Source: a gamma proteobacterium NOR5-3
Lineage (GTDB): Bacteria; Pseudomonadota; Gammaproteobacteria; Pseudomonadales; Halieaceae
Assembly (NCBI GenBank): GCA_000158155.1
Contig: DS999406.1
Span: 76,084-140,083, forward strand
DNA length: 64,000 nt
Direction of reading: 5' to 3'
The position numbers were made by a program, and so were the translations under genes. The notes beneath the pieces were generated by a model. That model did not search any database, had not been told where the DNA came from, and saw only the letters and a list, made by a program, of their open reading frames with translations. Below are positions 15,583 to 25,150 of this stretch, piece by piece (positions within the stretch are counted from its first letter, which is position 1; each line of letters begins with the position of its first letter).

Positions 15583-17289
15583 TTGTTAAAACTTTCCCTT
15601 TGGATTTCGTTCTTCTCGTCTGCCTCTAGCTCTGCCAGTTCTGCGGCTCGCGCAGGCCTCCTCTTACTAACACTGCTTTCAACGATGCTGCTTCCGGCCT
15701 GCAGCGGCGGCGAATCGAATGTAGAAAGCGGCAACCGTGAGGGCGTTTTGCATTACGGGAATGGCAGTGAACCTCAGGGACTTGATCCGCATGTGGTAAC
15801 CGGCGTACCGGAGAATCACCTGATCAGGGCGCTGTTTGAAGGCCTGACGGTGAAAAACCCCTACACGCTGGAGCCGGAGCCCGGGGTAGCGCAAAGCTGG
15901 GATATCAGTGATGACGGACGGGTCATCACCTTTCACATTAACCCCGAAGCCCGCTGGTCCAATGGCGACCCGGTTACCGCCGACGACTATGTTTGGAGCT
16001 GGATGCGGGCCCTCCATCCGGAGATGGGTAATCTCTACGCCTACATGCTCTTTCCGGTCAAAAATGCCGAGGCTTTCTTCAGTCGTAAAATAGATGACTT
16101 CTCTGAAGTCGGTGTCAAAGCGCTCGACTCCCAGACACTGGTAGTGACACTCACGGACCCCACACCCTATTTTCTTCAGCTCATGGATCACTACAGCACC
16201 TTTGCGGTGCATCGACCCACCATCGAAAAATTCGGTTCCTTTACCGATCGATTTACCAAATGGACGCGGGTAGAGAACATCGTTGGTAATGGGGCCTTCG
16301 TGCTCGACGAATGGCTTCTCAACCGCCGTATCAGCGTTCGCAAAAGCGATACGTATTGGGACCGGGACCACGTCAGGCTCAATAAGGTGGTGTTTTACCC
16401 CACAGAAAACGCGGTATCCGAGGAACGTGGCTTTCGGGCAGGGCAGCTGCATTACACAGCCACGATCCCCATGGACAAAATCCCGGCCTATCAGGCTATG
16501 GAAAATTCCCCCTACTACCAGGAACCGTATCTTGGCACCTACTACTATCTGGTAAACACGCTTCGCCCACCGATGAATGATGCACGGGTTCGCCGTGCGC
16601 TGGCGATGGCCGTGGACCGCGATACGCTCATGCGATCAGTGATGCAAAACTCCGCCGTGTCTGCTTACAGCATCACACCTCCAGGCACACTCGGTTATCA
16701 GCCACCAAAAACCTTCGAGTTCGACCTGGACAAGGCGCGGGCGCTGCTTGCAGAAGCCGGCTATCCCAACGGCGAGGGATGGCCGGGTGTAGAGATCGTC
16801 TATAACACCCAGGAAGCGCATCGAAAGATCGCTGTAGCACTGCAGCAAATGTGGAAAGATGCGCTGAATATCCAAGTCACCATCTCCAATCAGGAGTGGA
16901 AGGTTTATCTGGACTCAGTAACCAACATGGACTTTGACCTCGCGCGCCGCGGCTGGATTGGGGACTATGTGGACCCGAACAATTTTCTTGATTTGTTTCT
17001 CACCGGCGGGGGCAATAACAACACCGGCTATGCCGATCCGGCCTATGATGAGCTGATACAGCGCGTCGCACCTCGGGCCAAAACACGGGAAGAACGCTAC
17101 GCCGCATTTTATAAGGCCGAAACCATGCTTATGGAGCAGATGCCGATTATCCCTTTATACACCTACACCAGTAAGCACCTCATGCATCACAGCGTTTGCG
17201 GTCTGCCCCCGAATCTCATGGACTCCCTGAATCTCAAATATGTGTGGCTCGATCCCGAGCGCACAAACTCCGCAGAGCCTTGCGATTAA
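15583..17289 (+). CDS. oppA: Oligopeptide ABC transporter substrate-binding lipoprotein (first copy)
   Basis: A 568-residue family 5 solute-binding protein (OppA type). Lipobox LLPAC near residue 40; then 'VLHYGNGSEPQGLDPHVVTGVPENHLIRALFEGL', the family's opening; 'DPVTADDYVWSWMRAL'; 'VRRALAMAVDRDTL'; and 'AEAGYPNGEGWP'. It captures peptides in the periplasm and delivers them to the OppBC permeases encoded downstream. The apparent start is TTG at 15583, giving an unusually Ser-rich signal peptide; no better in-frame start exists before the lipobox. Its TAA overlaps the next gene's ATG. Confidence 0.92.
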   Translation: MLKLSLWISFFSSASSSASSAARAGLLLLTLLSTMLLPACSGGESNVESGNREGVLHYGNGSEPQGLDPHVVTGVPENHLIRALFEGLTVKNPYTLEPEPGVAQSWDISDDGRVITFHINPEARWSNGDPVTADDYVWSWMRALHPEMGNLYAYMLFPVKNAEAFFSRKIDDFSEVGVKALDSQTLVVTLTDPTPYFLQLMDHYSTFAVHRPTIEKFGSFTDRFTKWTRVENIVGNGAFVLDEWLLNRRISVRKSDTYWDRDHVRLNKVVFYPTENAVSEERGFRAGQLHYTATIPMDKIPAYQAMENSPYYQEPYLGTYYYLVNTLRPPMNDARVRRALAMAVDRDTLMRSVMQNSAVSAYSITPPGTLGYQPPKTFEFDLDKARALLAEAGYPNGEGWPGVEIVYNTQEAHRKIAVALQQMWKDALNIQVTISNQEWKVYLDSVTNMDFDLARRGWIGDYVDPNNFLDLFLTGGGNNNTGYADPAYDELIQRVAPRAKTREERYAAFYKAETMLMEQMPIIPLYTYTSKHLMHHSVCGLPPNLMDSLNLKYVWLDPERTNSAEPCD

Positions 17290-18947
17290 TGCGCCTTTGC
17301 GCACCATTCGCCGGCGCGCTGGTCATTGCGGCACTTGTCGCAGGTTTAGGGGGGTGCTCCCCGGGTGAATCTCGCGTAGTCCAGGGCAATCGCGAGGGCG
17401 TGTTGTATCTGGGTAACGGCACCGAGCCCCAATCTCTTGACCCTCACGTACTCAGTAGCTCTCCAGACGCGCGCATAGCCGGGGCAATCCACGAACCCCT
17501 GATTATGTACAACCCCTACGACCTGTCGACTGAGCCCGGTGTAGCTCAGCGCTGGGAATTCAGTGAGGACGGCACTGAGATTACCTTTTACCTCAATCCT
17601 GACGCTCGCTTCTCCAATGGAGATCCGATCACTGCTGAGGATTTCAGATGGTCCTGGATGCGTGCCATTACGCCAGAAATGGGCAACCTGCTGGTCGAGG
17701 TGTTTTATGGGATCCGCAATGCACAGGCGTATAGCAAGGGCGAGATTGATGATCCTGAGGCCGTGGGGATACGCGTCATCGACCCACATACCTTACGGGT
17801 AGAACTCGCCTTCCCCGACCCCTTTGCACTGCTTAATTTTGCCTATGTTTATATGGCGCCAGTGCATCGCGCCACCATCGAAGCCCACGGCGCCATGACC
17901 GATCGTTACTCGCCCTGGACCAAACCCGAGAACTTTGTGGGCAACGGACCCTTTACTCTCGAAGACTGGAAAATGCAGCGCTTCGTAAAGGTCAAACGTA
18001 ACCCCTATTACTGGGATACCAATAATGTGGCGCTTAATGCGATGGTGTTTCGACCTATTGAAAGCGCCACCACCGAAGAAAAGATGTTCCGCAGTGGTCA
18101 ACTCCACAGTGCCGCGATGGTGCCCAACAACAAGGTGAAGGGGTATCGGGAGCAGCCCGACACCCCAATGGTCGAAGGGCCCTACATGGGCTCTTACTAC
18201 TACCTGCTTAATACCGACAGGCCTCCCTTGGACAATCTCTCGGTGCGCAGAGCGCTGGCAATGGCGGTGGATCGACAGACCCTCGCAAGCACAGTGCTTC
18301 AAGATACGGTGCTGCCATCAGCTAACTATGTGGCTCTGGGCATGCCAGACTACGAGCACCCTAAGGTACTTGAATTCAATCCGACGGAAGCAAGGCGACT
18401 CCTGGCCGAGGCAGGCTTTCCTAATGGCGAAGGTTGGCCGCCGATCGCGCTGAACTACAACACCAGCGAAAACCATCGCAGCGTCGCCGTCGCGGTACAG
18501 CAGATGTGGAAGCAACACTTAAACGTTGATGTCTCGCTGGCCAATCAGGAATGGAAGGTGTATCTGGACACCATAGACAACAGGGATTATCAGATTGCGC
18601 GGATGGGTTGGATTGGTGATATCGCTCCTAGTGCGTTCCTTGATCGCATGGTGAGCGACGGACCCACCAATCGCAGCGGTTTTTCCAACGCCGTATTCGA
18701 CGACATTATCTTCAACAAGATTCGTCCAGAAAAAGACAAATCCAAAATAATGGCGCTTTACACAGAAGCCGAGCGTATTTTACTGGAAGAAACACCTCTA
18801 ATCCCCATTTACTCCTACAAGGTTAAACGTCTGACGCAGCCCAGCGTAAAGGGCTTACCGAGTAATCAAACAGGCTACATCAACTATAAATACGTGGAGC
18901 TCGATCCCGACGCGCCCGCGTGGACATGGCAAACTTTAGATCCCTGA
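17289..18947 (+). CDS. oppA: Oligopeptide ABC transporter substrate-binding lipoprotein (second copy)
   Basis: A 552-residue paralogue of the preceding protein: lipobox LGGC, 'VLYLGNGTEPQSLDPHVLSSSPDARIAGAIHEPL', 'DPITAEDFRWSWMRAI', 'VRRALAMAVDRQTL', 'AEAGFPNGEGWPP'. The open frame starts at 17196, but ATG 17289 gives a normal lipoprotein signal (MRLCAPFAGALVIAALVAGLGGC) and shares bases with the upstream stop (TAATG). Side-by-side copies point to tandem duplication followed by divergence, perhaps to widen peptide specificity for one permease. Confidence 0.93.
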   Translation: MRLCAPFAGALVIAALVAGLGGCSPGESRVVQGNREGVLYLGNGTEPQSLDPHVLSSSPDARIAGAIHEPLIMYNPYDLSTEPGVAQRWEFSEDGTEITFYLNPDARFSNGDPITAEDFRWSWMRAITPEMGNLLVEVFYGIRNAQAYSKGEIDDPEAVGIRVIDPHTLRVELAFPDPFALLNFAYVYMAPVHRATIEAHGAMTDRYSPWTKPENFVGNGPFTLEDWKMQRFVKVKRNPYYWDTNNVALNAMVFRPIESATTEEKMFRSGQLHSAAMVPNNKVKGYREQPDTPMVEGPYMGSYYYLLNTDRPPLDNLSVRRALAMAVDRQTLASTVLQDTVLPSANYVALGMPDYEHPKVLEFNPTEARRLLAEAGFPNGEGWPPIALNYNTSENHRSVAVAVQQMWKQHLNVDVSLANQEWKVYLDTIDNRDYQIARMGWIGDIAPSAFLDRMVSDGPTNRSGFSNAVFDDIIFNKIRPEKDKSKIMALYTEAERILLEETPLIPIYSYKVKRLTQPSVKGLPSNQTGYINYKYVELDPDAPAWTWQTLDP

Positions 18948-18978
18948 ACCTGCAACCCTGACCCCGGAAACAAAAGTT

Positions 18979-19914
18979 ATGTGGCGATTTATCAGCGTTC
19001 GACTACTGCAGGCCATCCCCGTGCTACTGGCAGTTATTACGGTCACCTTCTTTTTGGTGAGAGTCGCCCCCGGGGGCCCCTTCGACAGCGAAAAAGCGGT
19101 CATCCCCGAAGTGAAAGCCGCTCTGGAAAAGCAGTACCGACTGGATCTGCCACTGTTTCAACAGTACACCGCGTATCTTGGAGACCTGGCCTCTGGCGAA
19201 TTCGGTCCCTCGTTTAAGTATCCGGGACGCAGTGTGAATGAACTCATTGGCGCGGGGCTCCCGGTCACGGCAGAGCTGGGCTTTTATGCACTGCTGGTCG
19301 CTGTGCTCATTGGGGGGCTGGCGGGAGTCATCGCATCCCTGCGGCCCAATACAGCGCAGGACTATATACCCATGAGTTTGGCCATGATCGGCATTTGCAT
19401 GCCATCGTTCCTTCTCGGCCCGCTGCTGGTGCTGCTGTTTGGTATCGAACTGGAGTGGCTGCCGGTCTCCGGCTGGGGTGATATACCGGGCGATAAAATT
19501 CTCCCCAGTATTACGCTGGGCTCTGGCTATGCTGCCTATATCGCCCGTTTATCGCGCGCGGGGATGCTGGAAGTCCTCTCTCAGGATTACATCCGTACGG
19601 CCCGGGCCAAAGGACTACCGGAATGGCAGGTGGTGACAAAACATGCCTTGCGCGGTGGACTCATGCCCGTGGTGACTTTTTTAGGGCCGGCCTTCGCGGG
19701 ACTCCTGGCCGGCTCTTTTGTGGTGGAGACCATATTCCAGATTCCCGGTCTTGGACGCTTTTATGTACAAGCCGCATTTAACCGCGACTACACCATGATC
19801 CTTGGCACTACTGTATTCCTCTCCACACTCATCGTGCTCTTTAATCTACTGTCCGACATCATGGCGGCCTGGATGAACCCGCGCCTGCGGCACCAACTGG
19901 GGGGCGGATCATGA
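18979..19914 (+). CDS. oppB: Oligopeptide ABC transporter permease OppB
   Basis: A 311-residue inner-membrane permease of the OppB/DppB family: N-terminal 'RLLQAIPVLLAVITVTFFLVRVAPGGPF', six hydrophobic segments, and the EAA loop 'YIRTARAKGLPEWQVVTKHALRGGLMPVVT' that contacts the ATPase. Forms the translocation channel with OppC. Follows the second binding protein by 31 bases and overlaps oppC by ATGA. Confidence 0.95.
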   Translation: MWRFISVRLLQAIPVLLAVITVTFFLVRVAPGGPFDSEKAVIPEVKAALEKQYRLDLPLFQQYTAYLGDLASGEFGPSFKYPGRSVNELIGAGLPVTAELGFYALLVAVLIGGLAGVIASLRPNTAQDYIPMSLAMIGICMPSFLLGPLLVLLFGIELEWLPVSGWGDIPGDKILPSITLGSGYAAYIARLSRAGMLEVLSQDYIRTARAKGLPEWQVVTKHALRGGLMPVVTFLGPAFAGLLAGSFVVETIFQIPGLGRFYVQAAFNRDYTMILGTTVFLSTLIVLFNLLSDIMAAWMNPRLRHQLGGGS

Positions 19915-20798
19915 ATACCGAAATGCTATCGGACATTGCCGACGCGGAAGAAGGCACTTCTTTGTGGAAAGACGCCTGGCTACGGCTGCGCAAAAACCGC
20001 CTGGCGATCATCGGACTGTGTATCCTGTTGGCCTGCATTGTTCTTGCGCTGCTCACACCACTGATAGCCCCCTATGCCTATGACGCACAGGATCTTGATC
20101 TGGGTGCTACCCCACCGTCGGCGGCACACTGGTTGGGTACCGATATTTTTGGTCGCGACATGCTCACGCAGATTCTCTACGGCGGGCGCATCTCTCTGGC
20201 CGTTGGGTTTATCGCCACGGCCGTGGCTCTGGTTATCGGCATTACCTGGGGAGCCATTGCAGGCTACGCGGGCGGACGCGTAGACGCCGTGATGATGCGT
20301 CTGGTAGATATTCTCTACGCCCTCCCCTTTATGATTTTTATCATCTTACTCATGGTGGTGTTTGGGCGGAATCTGTTGCTTCTGTTTTTGGCCATCGGTG
20401 CGGTGGAGTGGCTCACCATGGCCAGGATCATGCGGGGACAGGTGCAGTCGCTTCGTCAGCAGGAATTTGTAGAGGCGGCTATCTCCCTGGGACTATCTCC
20501 CGGCGCGATTATCCGTCGACACCTGATTCCCAATGCCCTGGGGCCGATTATTGTCTACACCACGCTGACTATTCCCAGTGTCATGCTCCTGGAAGCCTTT
20601 CTGAGCTTTCTGGGCCTGGGGGTACAGCCGCCCCAGACCTCCTGGGGGCTGCTCATTTCTTATGGCGCTGAGACCATGGAGGAATATCCGTGGTTACTCA
20701 TTTTTCCGGGATTGGCGCTTACCGTCACCCTCTTTTCTCTTAACTTTCTCGGCGATGGCCTGCGCGATGCGCTGGATGTTCGCGGTTCAAAGGACTAA
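19911..20798 (+). CDS. oppC: Oligopeptide ABC transporter permease OppC
   Basis: A 295-residue permease of the OppC/DppC family: cytosolic N-terminal segment, first helix 'LAIIGLCILLACIVLALLTPLIAPY', the family stretch 'HWLGTDIFGRDMLTQILYGGRISLAVG', and the EAA loop 'QEFVEAAISLGLSPGAIIRRHLIPNALGPIIVY'. Partner of OppB. The ATG lies in the ATGA overlap with oppB, and the ATPase gene starts five bases after its stop. Confidence 0.95.
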   Translation: MNTEMLSDIADAEEGTSLWKDAWLRLRKNRLAIIGLCILLACIVLALLTPLIAPYAYDAQDLDLGATPPSAAHWLGTDIFGRDMLTQILYGGRISLAVGFIATAVALVIGITWGAIAGYAGGRVDAVMMRLVDILYALPFMIFIILLMVVFGRNLLLLFLAIGAVEWLTMARIMRGQVQSLRQQEFVEAAISLGLSPGAIIRRHLIPNALGPIIVYTTLTIPSVMLLEAFLSFLGLGVQPPQTSWGLLISYGAETMEEYPWLLIFPGLALTVTLFSLNFLGDGLRDALDVRGSKD

Positions 20799-20803
20799 GC
20801 GTT

Positions 20804-22386
20804 ATGGCCTTACTTGAAGTCAAGAATCTAGCCGTGAGCTTTGTCACCCGTAACGGAGTCAACAAAGCCGTCGACGACATCTCCTTTACTGTGGAGTCCG
20901 GCAAGATCACAGCCATCATCGGTGAATCCGGCTCCGGAAAATCCGTCGCCTGCTACAGCATGCTGGGCCTGATTCCCATGCCGCCGGGCCGCATCGATGG
21001 CGGTCAGGCCTTGTTTGACGGTAAAGATTTGCTCCAATGCTCCGAACGACAGTTGCGTAAAACCCGGGGTCGGGACATCGCCATGATCTTTCAGGACCCC
21101 ATGACCTGCCTGAACCCCTACATGACCATCGGCAAGCAAATGGTCGAACCCATCGTCTATCACCGGGGTGTCAGCAAATCCGACGCCCGAGCAAGAGCGA
21201 TCGAGCTTTTGGGCGAAGTGGGTATCCGCAATCCCGAGAGCACCGTAGACAGCTTCCCCCATGAATTTTCCGGGGGCATGAGACAACGGGTAATGATTGC
21301 CATGGCGCTCATCAATGAGCCCAAACTCCTGATTGCGGACGAACCCACCACCGCACTGGATGTGACTATCCAGGCCCAGATTCTTAAACTTATTGCCGAG
21401 TTGCAACGCAAGCGCGATATCGGCGTCATCTTCATCAGTCATGATCTGGCTGTAGTTGCCGATATCGCTGATGAAATTTGTGTGATGCAAAAGGGCAAAA
21501 TTGTGGAGTCCGGGGATCGCGCCGCGATCTTCAGCAATGCCCAACACCCGTACACGCAAAAACTGCTGTCGGCGATACCCGCCGGCACCAAGGTACCGCA
21601 CGCGCAAGACGCTGAGCCCCTGATCCGCGTACGCAATCTCGAAACCTGGTTTGAGATTGCCGGGAGCGAAACGGTCAAAGCCGTCGATGACGTTAGCTTC
21701 GATATTCACCGCGGTGAAATCCTGGGGCTGGTCGGAGAATCAGGCTCAGGAAAATCCACCATCGGACGCTCCCTGCTGCGCCTGGTGCCGGTAACGGGTG
21801 GCGAGGTAACTTTCGATGGCACGGATGTAACGGCACTCGATGGCCCCGCACTAAAGACCATGCGTCGTCGCATGCAGATGATTTTCAGGATCCGTTTGCG
21901 TCCCTTAATCCCCGCATGACGGTCTTTGATACTCTGGCGGAACCGCTACTGCTTCACGGTATCGAGACGCGCAGCACCGTAGCCGACGGCGTACTCAGAC
22001 TCATGGATGACGTGGGTCTGGCGCGCGCATTTGTGCGCAAGTATCCCCACGAGTTTTCTGGCGGCCAACGACAGCGCATCGCTATTGGGCGCGCCTTGGC
22101 CACGCGACCCGAGTTTGTTGTGGCCGACGAGCCGGTATCGGCGCTTGATGTCACGATTCAGGCACAGATTCTGGATCTGATGTTAGAGCTTGGCCGAGAG
22201 TACGGACTGACCATGCTGTTTGTCTCTCACGACCTTGCGGTAGTGAAGCACCTGGCCGACCGAATCATCGTGCTGTATCAAGGCAAGATCGTGGAAGAAG
22301 GCACCGGTGAGTCCCTATTCAAGGCACCCCAGCAGGCCTACACACAGCAACTGCTGCAGGCCATTCCGGGCCGTGCCCTGCTGTAG
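20804..22386 (+). pseudogene. Fused double ABC ATPase (OppD-OppF type), frameshifted
   Basis: Two nucleotide-binding domains in one gene, as in GsiA/YejF-type ATPases (about 527 residues if intact). Domain 1 is complete (Walker A GESGSGKS, signature FSGGMRQRV, Walker B LLIADEPT). Domain 2 begins with GESGSGKS but the frame breaks: 20804-21919 ends shortly after 'MQMIF', and 21916-22386 continues with FSGGQRQRI and VVADEPVSALD. At 21884-21888 the DNA reads TTCAG where the family calls for TTC-CAG (FQDPFASLNPRMTV), so one C is missing near 21886. Either a real inactivating deletion, a programmed/phase-variable shift or a sequencing error in a short C run. With the rest of the operon intact, an error or recent mutation is likely. 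Confidence 0.88.
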
Positions 22387-22406
22387 ATCTATCGGCTTTT
22401 GTAGGA

Positions 22407-24170
22407 CTATTGAACGTCGGGATAGGGATTTGGCCCCCCGGCATCGATCCAGGCATCCAGCTCGGAGGCCAGAACCGTCAGAGGAACCGAGCGCAACCCC
22501 AGGATAGTGTCGTGGAAATAGCGCTGGTCAAAGTCCGCACCCAGCACGTTCTCTGCCCGCGCGCGCTTCTCTCGAATCAGCATTTCTCCCAGCTTGTAAG
22601 CCAGCGCCTGGCCGGGCCAGGAAATATAACGATCCACCTCTGTGGTGATTTCATGCTCTGACATTGCGGCATTGTCCCGCAGATAGGCTATAGCCTGCTC
22701 CCGACTCCAACCGAATTGATGTACTCCCGTATCGATGACAAGTCGACAAGCCCGCCACATCTCGTAGGTCAACTGGCCAAAGCGCTCGTAGGGGGTGCGA
22801 TAGATACCGATCTGCCCCCCCAGCCATTCGGTATACAGCCCCCACCCTTCGCCGTAACCCGAGAAATAGTTCTGCGCTCGAAATTCCGGTATCTCTCCGG
22901 GAGCCTCCAGAGAAATTGCCGCCTGCAGGGCATGCCCCGGTGCGCACTCATGAAGCGTGAGGGCCGGGAGCGTGTACAGCGGTCGGGCCGGAAGGTTATA
23001 GGTATTCATGAGACAGGCATTCAAACCACCGCGACCACCCGTGTAGATCGGTGCAATGGCCGGCGGCACCGGGTTTATGGCAAACCGCCGCCGTGGCAAG
23101 AAGCCCAGCACCTCATCAAGCTTGCCATCCATGCGCTTGGCAACATACGCCGAGTAGCCCATGAGCTCATCGGGCGTCTTTGCATAGAACCGGGGGTCGT
23201 TGCGCAGAAAGTGAAAAAACTCCGCCATATCACCGTCGAAGTCCAGCTCCGCCAGAATCAGCTCCATCTCCGCGCGCAATCGCTCTACTTCAGCCAGCCC
23301 CATGTTGTGAATTTGCTCCGCGGTGAGGTCCAAGGTCGTGAAGCCGCGAATCTGGGACTGGTAGAACGCTTCTCCATCGGGAAGGTCGCGCGCAGCAATT
23401 GTCTTGCGAGCACCCGGCAGGTACTCCTGACGCATGAAGTTCAGGAGTTTTGTGTAGGCCGGCACCACTTGCGTTGCGATGACCTCCCGCGCCTCGGCCT
23501 GCAGGCGTGCTTGCTGAGCCTCATCGACATTGGCAGGAAACAATTCAAAGGGTATCCAAAACGGGTTATCACTTCCCGGGAGCAGGTAGGCCTCCATAGA
23601 TTCCTCACGGCCCTTCAGACTGACCGCGGGCACCGTATAGCCTCGAGCCATACCGGAGCGCATGTTGGCACTGTGCTGGGCAAAAAATCGCGGAAGATCC
23701 CGAAGCCGTCCCAGATAACGGCGATAACTGTCGACGTCGGCAAAACCTGCATTTTGCGGGTGCAGACCGGCCCAAAAAAATGTGTCTGAATTTAATGGCG
23801 CTTCGTAGGTTTTATAGCGTGTATCGTTTGCGAGTGTCTCAACAATCTGGCGGAAAACAGCGGCATTGATCGCCTCTTCATCACTAAGTTCTGCCACAGA
23901 GATCGTGTTCAACTCTTCTAAGGCCGACTCCCAGTAGGCAAGCCGCCGCTGTTGCGCTTTGGCACTGACATCGGCAAGCGCCGCTTTTTTTACCCACTCT
24001 CCATTGGCGTCACGCTGTTTTCCAAGTTCATTTTGGCGCCACTCCCACTCTCGTTCGTATAACGCTTTCAACTGTGCATCAGCACTTGTGAGCGGCATTG
24101 GGGTCTGAACATTACCGGCACTACAGGCGGCCAACAGCACCAGGCCAAGTACAACAGAGATTATCCGCAT
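22407..24170 (-). CDS. DUF885 family lipoprotein (putative metallopeptidase-like)
   Basis: A 587-residue lipoprotein (lipobox LLAAC at residues 12-16) of the DUF885 family. Hallmarks: 'LHECAPGHALQAAISLE' (family HExxPGHxxQ), 'YFSGYGEGWGLYTEWLGGQIGIY' and 'WPGQALAYKLGEM', which together form a likely zinc site. DUF885 proteins are suspected periplasmic peptidases; the substrate is not known. The frame runs to 24398, but ATG 24170 gives the correct signal peptide. Convergent with the oligopeptide importer (20-base gap); a peptide-processing link is speculative. Confidence 0.88.
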   Translation of the reverse strand: MRIISVVLGLVLLAACSAGNVQTPMPLTSADAQLKALYEREWEWRQNELGKQRDANGEWVKKAALADVSAKAQQRRLAYWESALEELNTISVAELSDEEAINAAVFRQIVETLANDTRYKTYEAPLNSDTFFWAGLHPQNAGFADVDSYRRYLGRLRDLPRFFAQHSANMRSGMARGYTVPAVSLKGREESMEAYLLPGSDNPFWIPFELFPANVDEAQQARLQAEAREVIATQVVPAYTKLLNFMRQEYLPGARKTIAARDLPDGEAFYQSQIRGFTTLDLTAEQIHNMGLAEVERLRAEMELILAELDFDGDMAEFFHFLRNDPRFYAKTPDELMGYSAYVAKRMDGKLDEVLGFLPRRRFAINPVPPAIAPIYTGGRGGLNACLMNTYNLPARPLYTLPALTLHECAPGHALQAAISLEAPGEIPEFRAQNYFSGYGEGWGLYTEWLGGQIGIYRTPYERFGQLTYEMWRACRLVIDTGVHQFGWSREQAIAYLRDNAAMSEHEITTEVDRYISWPGQALAYKLGEMLIREKRARAENVLGADFDQRYFHDTILGLRSVPLTVLASELDAWIDAGGPNPYPDVQ

Positions 24171-24281
24171 GAGAATAGGCACTCGTTTAGAAAACACGTC
24201 GGTCACAATACGTGAGCGATCATATGTTCTCAATTGTCCTGTTCTTCGGTTTAAACTGCACCAACAAACAGGAGAAACTTC

Positions 24282-25133
24282 ATGAACAACGACGAGCAGA
24301 TCGCTTACTGGAATGGTGATGCGGGCCGAAAGTGGGCACAGCGTGACGCTATGATGTCCCGGATGCTGGCACCCGTGGCCGAAGCGCTCATGGATCATGC
24401 ACAGGTAGACGATGCCAGGGCTGTACTGGATGTAGGCTGCGGTGGCGGCAGCGAGACCTTGATGCTGGCAAAGCGACTGGGGCCTGACGCCTGCGTGCTC
24501 GGTGTGGATGTCTCTGCCCCGCTTCTTGAGGTAGCCAGAAACGAACTGCTCAATTTAGGTGATGCCGGCAAGGGTGTGGGCTTTCTTGAGGCCGATGCGT
24601 CGAGCTATGATTTTGCAGAGCAGCAATTCGATCTCCTGTTTTCACGCTTCGGAGTCATGTTCTTCGACAATGCGACCGAAGCATTTAGTCATCTTCGCAA
24701 AGCCATGCAACCCAAGGGCCGGCTCGCCTTCGCCTGCTGGCAATCACTGGGCAACAACCCCTGGACCGCGCTTCCTTTAAAGGCCGCACTTTCCGTACTG
24801 CCACCCCCGCCGCCACCCAAGCCGCGAAGCCCCGGACCGTTTGCGTTTGCGGAGTCCGAGTACATCCAATCGCTGTTAAGCGATGCGGGTTGGAAGGACG
24901 TTGTCGCCACGCCACACACCATTGATATGGAGTGGGAAGGCAGCGGAGGCTTTGAGGCAACCGCTAGAGAAATGGTCAACACCGGCCCCGTAGGGCGTTT
25001 GCTGGCGGACGTGGACGACACTACGCGCGACGCCGTTCACGCTGCCGCCAGAGAAATACTGGCTCCGTACTTCCAGAACAACAGGCTATCTCTGGTTGGC
25101 GCCGTCTGGCTCGTAACGGCCAACAACCCTTAA
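24282..25133 (+). CDS. Class I SAM-dependent methyltransferase
   Basis: A 283-residue methyltransferase with motif I 'VLDVGCGGGSETLMLA', acidic residue after strand 2 ('VLGVDVSAPLLEVAR'), motif II 'FDLLFSRFGVMFFDN' and motif III 'LRKAMQPKGRLAFACW'. The substrate is not evident. A proline run (PPPPPPKPRSPGP, about 171-183) interrupts the C-terminal half, typical of this subfamily's cap region. AGGAG lies seven bases before ATG 24282. It shares direction with purT, 17 bases downstream. Confidence 0.88.
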   Translation: MNNDEQIAYWNGDAGRKWAQRDAMMSRMLAPVAEALMDHAQVDDARAVLDVGCGGGSETLMLAKRLGPDACVLGVDVSAPLLEVARNELLNLGDAGKGVGFLEADASSYDFAEQQFDLLFSRFGVMFFDNATEAFSHLRKAMQPKGRLAFACWQSLGNNPWTALPLKAALSVLPPPPPPKPRSPGPFAFAESEYIQSLLSDAGWKDVVATPHTIDMEWEGSGGFEATAREMVNTGPVGRLLADVDDTTRDAVHAAAREILAPYFQNNRLSLVGAVWLVTANNP

Positions 25134-25150
25134 ACAAGAGGTAAGCACCC

